From: Eubacteriales bacterium
GTDB taxonomy: Bacteria > Bacillota > Clostridia > JAQUNY01
Assembly: GCA_028717405.1 (NCBI GenBank)
Contig: JAQUNY010000109.1
Span: 1-6,008 of the forward strand
Reading direction: 5' to 3'
Length of the DNA: 6,008 nucleotides
The stretch's first letter is position 1; each line of letters starts with the position of its first letter. The notes under the pieces were generated by a model. It had not been told where the DNA came from and did no database searches. It saw only the letters and a program-made list of their open reading frames with translations. A program made the translations under genes and the position numbers. Of the stretch, positions 1-4,243 are shown in pieces.

Positions 1-663
1 GAAATCAAGTATAGATACATGCTTCCTCCCGTAGGTCAACTCCGCATATATTTCATCAGAAATAACAACAATGTCTCTGTCCCTGAGCACCTCCGCAACC
101 GCCTCAAGGTCTTCCTTCTCCATTATTGCGCCCGTGGGGTTGTTTGGGTATTGGAGTATTATAACTTTAGTCGCCGGTGTTATGGCCTTTTCAAGGTCCC
201 CCGCTCTGAGTCTGAATTCATCCTCTTCTCTGAGGGGCAGGATCACGGGGACTGCTCCGGTAAATGCCGCACAGGCTTTATACGCCACAAATCCCGGTTC
301 CGGGACTATGACTTCATCGCCCTCACCAACGAGCGACCTTAACGCCAGATCGATTGCTTCGCTTCCGCCGACTGTTACCATTATCTCGCTGAAAGGATCA
401 TATTGATGCCCGTATTTTCTTGAAACATAGGCTGAAATCCCTGTGCGGAGCTCAATCATACCTGCATTTGCGGTATAATGGGTATGTCCCTTTTCAAGCG
501 AATAGATACCGGCTTCCCTTATACACCACGGTGTCACAAAATCAGGTTCGCCTATACCGAGAGAAATTGCATCGCTCATTTCATTGATCAGGTCGAAATA
601 TTTGCGGATCCCTGAAGGCGGAATATCTCTTATGACAGGCGAAATCATATCCTTCATTATCAC
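1..663 (-). CDS. PLP-dependent class I/II aminotransferase, C-terminal part missing (AlaT/YugH-like)
   Basis: Transfers an amino group between an amino acid and a 2-oxo acid using pyridoxal phosphate, in the cytoplasm. About 220 N-terminal residues of a family usually near 390 are present; the window edge cuts the gene, so the Schiff-base lysine is not visible. Numbering from the ATG at 657, I read LGIGEPDF (33-40), HYTANAG (60-66), the cofactor-phosphate loop VGGSEA (96-101), YPNNPTG (170-176, whose Asn contacts the PLP ring) and SDEIYAEL (200-207, whose Asp binds the pyridine nitrogen and Tyr the ring oxygen). The GTG at 663 is preferred because it overlaps the stop of the regulator gene by four bases (GTGA) and has GGAGG ten bases upstream; the ATG at 657 is the alternative, with the same GGAGG 16 bases away. 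Pairing with an AsnC-type gene resembles B. subtilis yugG-yugH (alaR-alaT), which suggests alanine transamination, but aspartate or aromatic substrates cannot be excluded. The family is certain; the substrate is inference. Confidence 0.93.
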   Translation of the reverse strand, partial: MIMKDMISPVIRDIPPSGIRKYFDLINEMSDAISLGIGEPDFVTPWCIREAGIYSLEKGHTHYTANAGMIELRTGISAYVSRKYGHQYDPFSEIMVTVGGSEAIDLALRSLVGEGDEVIVPEPGFVAYKACAAFTGAVPVILPLREEDEFRLRAGDLEKAITPATKVIILQYPNNPTGAIMEKEDLEAVAEVLRDRDIVVISDEIYAELTYGRKHVSILDF

Positions 664-1139
664 AGGATTATCGCCTCCCTGTCATCTTCAGGCTTTTTGC
701 CGAAAATTATACCCTTGTCTTTATACTTTTTTAATACAAAATGTGTCGCTGTACTGAGGACCGAGTCAAGTGTAGCAAGCTTCTCCGCAACAAAAAGGGC
801 GACCTCCTTCATTGTGCGGCCTTCAATTATGACCGTCAAATCAAACCCGCCCGACATCAGATAGCATCCTTTGACCTGCGGATATCTGGCTATCCTCTCG
901 GCGGTTTTGTCAAAGCCTTCCCCTCTCTGCGGGGTAACCTTGACCTCAATAAGGGCGGTAACAGTATCCTTGCCGGCTTTATCCCAGTCGATCAGGGTAT
1001 TGTACGCCAGTATTACTCCGTCATTTTCATAGTTTTTAATGCTGCCGCGGACTTCTTCCCTGGTTTTTCCAGTCATAACAGCCAGCTGTTCTTCGGTCAG
1101 CCTGCAGTTTTTCTCAATTATTTCAAGTATCTTATACAT
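660..1139 (-). CDS. AsnC/Lrp-family transcriptional regulator
   Basis: A 159-residue protein, normal for the family, predicted to bind DNA as a dimer or octamer and respond to an amino acid or related ligand. Residues 1-45 form the winged helix-turn-helix (helices around TEEQLAVMTGKTREEVRGSI, 15-34). Residues 60-140 match the ligand-binding RAM domain: a beta strand TALIEVKV (61-68), a helix through about 86, CYLMSGGFDLTVIIEG (92-107), which corresponds to the conserved turn-aspartate-strand ligand region, and a last strand near THFVLKKYK (132-140). The start is well set: AAGGAG (1150-1155) lies ten bases before the ATG. It is the first gene of a two-gene operon; its stop overlaps the aminotransferase start, so the two are probably co-translated. 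Family members commonly regulate their own operon, and repeats upstream of the promoter (1241-1278) fit this. By analogy with B. subtilis YugG (AlaR) it may control alanine aminotransferase; the ligand is inferred. Confidence 0.93.
   Translation of the reverse strand: MYKILEIIEKNCRLTEEQLAVMTGKTREEVRGSIKNYENDGVILAYNTLIDWDKAGKDTVTALIEVKVTPQRGEGFDKTAERIARYPQVKGCYLMSGGFDLTVIIEGRTMKEVALFVAEKLATLDSVLSTATHFVLKKYKDKGIIFGKKPEDDREAIIL
674..678 (-). promoter_or_regulatory. Ribosome binding site of the aminotransferase, inside the regulator gene
   Basis: GGAGG within the last codons of the regulator gene. It lies ten bases before the GTG at 663 and 16 bases before the ATG at 657, so it favours the GTG start and translational coupling. 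Confidence 0.6.
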
Positions 1140-1165
1140 CCTGTGCCGGCTCCTTCACGATAAGT

Positions 1166-1203
1166 ATAAAAAATCCCTCATCCTCAATAAAGGATAAAGG
1201 ATT
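1166..1203 (-). terminator. Possible leader terminator or attenuator hairpin upstream of the regulator gene
   Basis: In the transcript, AATCCTTTATCCT (1191-1203) can pair with AGGATGAGGGATT (1172-1184) over all 13 positions, allowing two G-U pairs, around a six-base loop TTATTG (1185-1190). Six T follow (1168-1173, partly within the stem end). It lies between the likely transcription start (about 1210) and the Shine-Dalgarno (1150-1155). That is where an attenuator would sit. The stem is A/T-rich, so its strength is uncertain, and it could instead be a protein-binding site. Confidence 0.4.
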
Positions 1204-1216
1204 CAGGATTTAGTAA

Positions 1217-1245
1217 ATAATATCATACGACAGCCATTTTCGCAA
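1217..1245 (-). promoter_or_regulatory. Promoter of the regulator-aminotransferase operon
   Basis: Reading on the minus strand, TTGCGA (1240-1245) is followed after exactly 17 bases by TATTAT (1217-1222), a good match to the sigma-A/sigma-70 consensus. Transcription would start near 1210, giving a leader of about 70 bases before the ATG at 1139. Confidence 0.7.
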
Positions 1246-1278
1246 GGATTGTGGCGCAATGCAGTGTGCGCAATACAG
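1241..1278 (-). repeat. Three TTGCG direct repeats at 14-bp spacing, candidate operator
   Basis: On the minus strand TTGCG occurs at 1269-1273, 1255-1259 and 1241-1245, each exactly 14 bases apart. The two distal copies are longer (CTGTATTGCGC and CTGCATTGCGC, ten of eleven bases identical, at 1268-1278 and 1254-1264). The third copy is the -35 element itself. The layout suits binding by the AsnC-family protein encoded next door, but the binding protein is inferred. Confidence 0.5.
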
Positions 1279-1288
1279 ATCGGGTAAC

Positions 1289-1359
1289 AAAAACTGATGG
1301 ACTGACTGACAGCAGTAAGGCGGAAAATATTCAACGCCTTACCGCTTACAGTTCACCAG
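1289..1359 (-). terminator. Two-part Rho-independent terminator after trxA
   Basis: Starting 34 bases after the trxA stop, an inner 11-bp stem (GCGGTAAGGCG, 1335-1345, with CGCCTTACTGC, 1312-1322; one G-U pair) closes a 12-base loop. An outer stem pairs CTGGTGAACTG (1349-1359) with CAGTCCATCAG (1294-1304), with one G-U and one mismatch. Five T follow directly (1289-1293). It separates trxA transcription from the next operon, whose promoter begins about 45 bases downstream. Confidence 0.72.
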
Positions 1360-1393
1360 GCATGCTGATCTGCTTCTAACTTGCTTCACACTT

Positions 1394-1723
1394 CTATAAA
1401 TTTTTGTCCAGCATACCGGCCAGCTCTGTCTTATGTCTCACTCCAACTGCCTTTTCGACCACCTGTCCGCCTTTGAACACCAGTATTGTAGGTATGCTCA
1501 TCACCCTGAACATTGACGCGAGCTCATTCTCCTCGTCAACATTTACTTTACCGACTTTGGCTTTACCTGCATAATCTGCAGCAAGCTCTTCTATTACGGG
1601 GCCTACCATCCTGCAGGGTCCGCACCATTGTGCCCAAAAATCTATAAGCACAGGTTTATCCGACTTCAATACTTCGCTTTCAAAATTTGCCTTTGTGATT
1701 TTAATTGTATCTGCTCCAGCCAT
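1394..1723 (-). CDS. trxA: Thioredoxin
   Basis: Small cytoplasmic dithiol oxidoreductase that reduces protein disulfides and is itself recharged by thioredoxin reductase. The protein is 109 residues, the standard length. It has the full fold: the strand PVLIDFWA (24-31), the active site WCGPC (33-37) with both cysteines, the buried aspartate D28, the conserved helix proline P42, the cis-proline loop SIPT (76-79), then the strand TILVFKGG (79-86) and GVRHKTEL (94-101). I chose the ATG at 1723 rather than the in-frame ATG at 1771 because GGAGG (1732-1736) stands eight bases before it. The longer form would add 16 residues (beginning MCEVTWSKKNR) absent from thioredoxins and would run through the Shine-Dalgarno. 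No thioredoxin reductase gene is adjacent. It is probably a single-gene transcript: a promoter candidate lies at 1817-1846 and a terminator at 1289-1359. Confidence 0.97.
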   Translation of the reverse strand: MAGADTIKITKANFESEVLKSDKPVLIDFWAQWCGPCRMVGPVIEELAADYAGKAKVGKVNVDEENELASMFRVMSIPTILVFKGGQVVEKAVGVRHKTELAGMLDKNL

Positions 1724-1731
1724 TTTACATT

Positions 1732-1736
1732 CCTCC
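1732..1736 (-). promoter_or_regulatory. Ribosome binding site fixing the trxA start
   Basis: GGAGG eight bases before the ATG at 1723, preceded by a run of eight A (1743-1750). Between the Shine-Dalgarno and the start is a minimal ATG-TAA pair, too close to GGAGG (one base) to be a likely initiation site. Confidence 0.8.
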
Positions 1737-1816
1737 AGCCTGTTTTTTTTGCTCCATGTAACTTCACACACACTTTAATTCCTGAGTAATGTGAAACACG
1801 GATAACTTGTTTATGA

Positions 1817-1846
1817 TATATACCCTATAACGCTGTTGTCTAACAA
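1817..1846 (-). promoter_or_regulatory. Likely trxA promoter
   Basis: On the minus strand TTGTTA (1841-1846) and TATATA (1817-1822) are separated by 18 bases. An overlapping alternative pairs TAGACA with TATATC at 16 bases. Either would start transcription near 1810, about 85 bases before the ATG. The AT-rich setting makes the exact hexamers uncertain. Confidence 0.45.
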
Positions 1847-1879
1847 AATATCCAAATCATGAAATTCCACGATATCCCG

Positions 1880-1929
1880 CATCTGTTTTACACATCTGTT
1901 TTACACATCTGTTTTAGCATCTACTTTAA
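1880..1929. repeat. 13-bp tandem repeat at the end of the unknown membrane-protein gene
   Basis: The unit CATCTGTTTTACA occurs twice exactly (1880-1892, 1893-1905). It is followed by a copy matching over 11 bases (1906-1916) and a degenerate copy CATCTACTTTAA (1918-1929) that includes the stop codon of the gene (1921-1923). The unit is not a multiple of three. There is no clear terminator hairpin with a T run here, so the repeat occupies most of the short space between this gene and the trxA promoter. Confidence 0.85.
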
Positions 1930-2964
1930 TGGTATAAGACTTACATTTCCGTTTTCCCTTGTCAGTGCATATCCGCCCGCTACATTTAAAAGCTGGCCAC
2001 TGATTCCGGTTTTAGCCCCGGTATTGAGATCTTTTACCAGATTGCCATCTCTTAAATACAGGTAAACATGTTTCCCTGACATATAAATATCCCCCGGAGT
2101 CACAGGCGTCTCAAGTATCACCTGTTGCCAGGCTTCAGGCGACCTGTCCTCATATGATCCCTTATAAAGCGCCTCAACGTTTGCGTTCCCATCAAGGCCC
2201 CCGATGTATATTCCATATTCGGAGTCATTGTCAAGCAGGCAAATATCTCTGCCGAAATCTACCCTGTGGCTCTCACCGCTTTGTCCCTGCCTGACTGTTA
2301 TATATTGTGCTTCAGGTTCACGCAGCACAAGATAGTCCATAAGCGAAATATCCTGTATTTCGGTATCGATATCCACTGTCATGATTTTATATCTGTTTTC
2401 ATGTATGTCGACCCTGATTATGTACGCCTGCCTGTCATTAACAGCTATCTTTATATATGTGACATTTGTTTTAAAAGACGGTTTGATTTCGATGATCCTG
2501 CTGCCGGCAGGCAGATAAGTCACCTCAGTTATATATTTATAATCATGCTCAATATCGTTATCCACATCGTAGCTTGTAAGGCCTACCCTCAAATATGCAT
2601 CTACCTGATAGGAGTAAATAATCATATTTTTATCAGGCAGCCAAAGATATCCTGTAAGTGTAACATTATCCTTGCCGATAATTTTAGCTGTCTGGTTTTT
2701 GTCAGTGCTGACTACCTCTATCCTGCCTTCCCTGATATAAGATACATAGGTGGCATCATAAGATGAAAGGATCATTTCGGCATCTGAAGGTACATTCACA
2801 TTGATCGTCTTTTTATTTGTATCCTCCCGGAACAGGGAAAGCTTAAATCCTGATGAGGTGCTGCCTATCTTCACCAGCAGGACGTTGTTGACCAGAAAAA
2901 GTACGAGCGCCTGAAGCATAATGGAGATAAGTATCCAGGTATATATTTTTTTAAATGTTTTCAT
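1921..2964 (-). CDS. Membrane-anchored protein of unknown function, probable beta-rich outer domain
   Basis: I do not recognise a named family. The 347-residue product has a short basic N-terminus (MKTFKKIY), one long hydrophobic segment (about 9-31, rich in I, L and V) with no lipobox cysteine, and then about 315 residues predicted to be outside the cell. The outer part shows alternating strand-like runs split by polar turns, such as TYVSYIREGRIEVVSTD (72-88), GYLWLPDKNMIIYSYQVDA (105-123), TYIKIAVNDRQAYIIRVD (169-186) and HVYLYLRDGNLVKDL (299-313). This resembles weak beta-propeller blades but no blade motif is clear. It follows the glycosidase-family gene after 85 bases in the same direction, so the two are probably co-transcribed and work at the same surface. 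No other ATG, GTG or TTG lies in frame back to the previous gene, so the ATG at 2964 is the best start, though its Shine-Dalgarno is 31 bases away. The function is not known. Confidence 0.85.
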   Translation of the reverse strand: MKTFKKIYTWILISIMLQALVLFLVNNVLLVKIGSTSSGFKLSLFREDTNKKTINVNVPSDAEMILSSYDATYVSYIREGRIEVVSTDKNQTAKIIGKDNVTLTGYLWLPDKNMIIYSYQVDAYLRVGLTSYDVDNDIEHDYKYITEVTYLPAGSRIIEIKPSFKTNVTYIKIAVNDRQAYIIRVDIHENRYKIMTVDIDTEIQDISLMDYLVLREPEAQYITVRQGQSGESHRVDFGRDICLLDNDSEYGIYIGGLDGNANVEALYKGSYEDRSPEAWQQVILETPVTPGDIYMSGKHVYLYLRDGNLVKDLNTGAKTGISGQLLNVAGGYALTRENGNVSLIPLK

Positions 2965-3002
2965 CAGTAAAAGTCGAGCAGACAGACTCGGCTTTCTCCC
3001 TT
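2965..3002 (-). promoter_or_regulatory. Possible split ribosome binding site bridged by a hairpin
   Basis: AAGGGAG (2996-3002) is too far from the ATG at 2964 to act directly. Between them AAAGCCGAG (2987-2995) can pair with CTCGACTTT (2970-2978), eight pairs and one C-A mismatch around an eight-base loop. Folding this stem leaves just five bases (TACTG) between stem and ATG, putting the Shine-Dalgarno at normal distance. The pairing is seen in the sequence; the role is inferred. The hairpin is a poor terminator, with only four T after it. Confidence 0.4.
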
Positions 3003-3012
3003 CTCTGTTTAA

Positions 3013-3030
3013 TTTGCCCGGCAGGGCACT
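3013..3030 (-). other. Short G/C hairpin between the two membrane-protein genes
   Basis: After the stop of the glycosidase-family gene, TGCCC and GGGCA form a 5-bp stem around the loop TGCC. There is no T run, so it is not a standard terminator. It may protect the upstream message end or be chance. Confidence 0.3.
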
Positions 3031-3049
3031 GTTCCGAATGCGGGTCAGG

Positions 3050-4072
3050 CTACGGCATGACCATGAAAACAGTGGGTACCGCCCTCTCTCCCAGTGAGTT
3101 TGAGGGCTTATTTATCACTTTGCCGTTATAATACATTGTTGCAGAAGACCCGCCGTCCAGATTGGCCGCATTGACACATCCCTGTGCCAGCAGAATGTTC
3201 ATACAATCTGCAAGCGAGGCTCCGAAAGAGCTTATGCTCCTTCCATCAACTACAAGCAGGAGCACCTCGCCGTTAGCCCTTTGTCCGATCACCGTCCGCG
3301 GCGCATATCCCCATCCTCCGTCACTTCCTTCAGGTATGGTAGGCCTGCCATTCACAATGAGCGCCGGGCCAAATGTAATGCCTTCCTTTATACCAATTTT
3401 TTTAAGCGAATCGATGGTATGATATCCTACGATCAGCATGCCATCACTTGTAAAAGCAACTGTCTCCTGCGGCAGGCTTTCATCCTGTTCTTCATCATAA
3501 ATAATTTTACCGTTGTGGATTATGAACCCATAGGGTATTCCTCCAGTGCCTGTCCAGCCGGATTCAGGCGAATCCTTGAATCCTCCCGCATTTATTGCGG
3601 CAATCGCATTGCTTCTCTTTGCGATTGTACTGGTTGTCTCTCCGGACAACGGCATCTGGTTTGAATAACCAACGGCTATCCTGGTTGGATCATAAACGAC
3701 CATGAGCTTTCCCTGGAAGGTCGTCCCCCTTATATTGTATATATCTATCTTGTCAGTGTGCACCACGCTGAAATCAAGTTTTTGTATACCCTCATTCTCA
3801 TCCATGGGGTTGACCGCGAAATCATTTCCTATGATCCTCTCTATTGCCTGCTGTGAAAGAAAGGCTCTGGCTATATACTGATGGTTGAGCGTAGCCCAGG
3901 ACATGCCGACCATGGTTTTTTTAACGTTTTGAAAAGGCCCATAGAAAATCATGAGCGGCATTGTCACAGATGTAAATACGATTTCAAATGCCAGAAACAC
4001 TAAAACTTTTTTCCATAGAGGGATATTCCTGCTCTCTACGCTTTTTGATCCCAAAAAAATTCGCCGCCTCAT
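3050..4072 (-). CDS. Membrane-anchored phosphodiester glycosidase-family protein (NAGPA/DUF2233)
   Basis: The family includes the mammalian enzyme that removes N-acetylglucosamine from a sugar phosphodiester; bacterial members are thought to act on cell-surface or exopolysaccharide glycans. The 340-residue product has a basic N-terminus, one membrane segment (about 23-44) and an outer domain. A linker (50-120) leads to the catalytic-type domain (about 150-340) with AAINAGGF (158-165), FGPALIVNGRP (234-244), APRTVIGQ (257-264), LLLVVDGR (271-278), the hallmark NLDGGSSATM (304-313) and ERAVPTVF (329-336). All core motifs look intact, so it is probably active. It is the first gene of a likely two-gene unit with the unknown membrane protein at 1921-2964. 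The start is uncertain: at ATG 4072 the AAGG directly abuts the codon with no spacing, and an in-frame TTG at 4054 has GAGG 12 bases upstream. An in-frame stop at 4076-4078 rules out an earlier start. A sugar-phosphate or cell-wall substrate is inferred from the family only. Confidence 0.9.
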   Translation of the reverse strand: MRRRIFLGSKSVESRNIPLWKKVLVFLAFEIVFTSVTMPLMIFYGPFQNVKKTMVGMSWATLNHQYIARAFLSQQAIERIIGNDFAVNPMDENEGIQKLDFSVVHTDKIDIYNIRGTTFQGKLMVVYDPTRIAVGYSNQMPLSGETTSTIAKRSNAIAAINAGGFKDSPESGWTGTGGIPYGFIIHNGKIIYDEEQDESLPQETVAFTSDGMLIVGYHTIDSLKKIGIKEGITFGPALIVNGRPTIPEGSDGGWGYAPRTVIGQRANGEVLLLVVDGRSISSFGASLADCMNILLAQGCVNAANLDGGSSATMYYNGKVINKPSNSLGERAVPTVFMVMP

Positions 4073-4113
4073 CCTTCATATGTTTTCACAGTCAAAAATC
4101 AACAATCCAATAA

Positions 4114-4142
4114 AATATATCACAAATACTTCCATTTTGAAA
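4114..4142 (-). promoter_or_regulatory. Candidate promoter of the glycosidase-family gene
   Basis: On the minus strand an extended -10 (TG-A-TATATT, hexamer at 4114-4119) lies 17 bases from a weak -35, TTTCAA (4137-4142). The -35 matches only half the consensus; the extended -10 partly makes up for it. Confidence 0.4.
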
Positions 4143-4166
4143 GAGGCTGAAATATTCATTTTGATA
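4131..4166. repeat. 12-bp direct repeat covering both divergent -35 elements
   Basis: TCCATTTTGAAA (4131-4142) and TTCATTTTGATA (4155-4166) agree at ten of twelve bases and are 24 bases apart. The first contains the -35 of the leftward promoter candidate and the second the -35 of the ATPase promoter. This would let one regulator act on both sides, though AT-rich sequence makes chance repeats commoner. Confidence 0.4.
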
Positions 4167-4190
4167 TAATGGCGCTGTTTATGCTATTAT
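4161..4190 (+). promoter_or_regulatory. Promoter of the P-type ATPase gene
   Basis: TTGATA (4161-4166), an 18-base spacer and TATTAT (4185-4190) preceded by TG at 4182-4183, giving an extended -10. Transcription would begin near 4197, leaving a leader of about 47 bases. A 5-2-5 inverted repeat, ATTAT-TG-ATAAT (4189-4200), lies over the likely start point. Confidence 0.6.
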
Positions 4191-4231
4191 TATTGATAAT
4201 CGATATTTCATGGCATTGACCTGCCAGCCAT

Positions 4232-4238
4232 AAGGAGG
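4232..4238 (+). promoter_or_regulatory. Strong ribosome binding site of the ATPase gene
   Basis: AAGGAGG, near-complete complement to the 16S rRNA end, five bases before the ATG at 4244. It fixes this start over the second in-frame ATG at 4253. Confidence 0.85.
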
Positions 4239-4243
4239 GGACC

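Noticed and set aside
741..1163. Plus-strand open frame opposite the AsnC-type regulator gene
   Set aside because: It is antisense to a clear regulator gene, has no ribosome binding site and no family resemblance.
1724..1771. A 16-residue N-terminal extension on thioredoxin from the ATG at 1771
   Set aside because: It crosses the GGAGG that serves the ATG at 1723, and the added residues do not resemble thioredoxin.
1763..1795. TTCACA/TGTGAA inverted repeat in the trxA leader
   Set aside because: Six pairs around a loop of more than 20 bases in AT-rich, GT-repeat sequence is likely to occur by chance.
1800..1880. A terminator after the unknown membrane-protein gene (ATCGTG/CATGAT stem near 1858-1876)
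   Set aside because: Only six pairs including a G-T and no adjacent T run; too weak to call.
2266..2766. Plus-strand open frame of 166 codons opposite the unknown membrane-protein gene
   Set aside because: The minus-strand frame is longer, has a proper membrane anchor and fits the operon; this frame has no start signal.
4165..4170. A perfect TATAAT on the plus strand as the ATPase -10
   Set aside because: No acceptable -35 lies 16-18 bases upstream (TTGAAA is 22 away), while TTGATA with the extended TATTAT fits better.
4189..4210. A Fur or PerR-type box near the ATPase transcription start
   Set aside because: GATAAT-like pieces are present, but the required 7-1-7 inverted arrangement is not; only the short 5-2-5 repeat holds up.
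4216..4221. TTGACC as a -35 for the ATPase
   Set aside because: It would place the -10 inside or after the ribosome binding site and the start codon.
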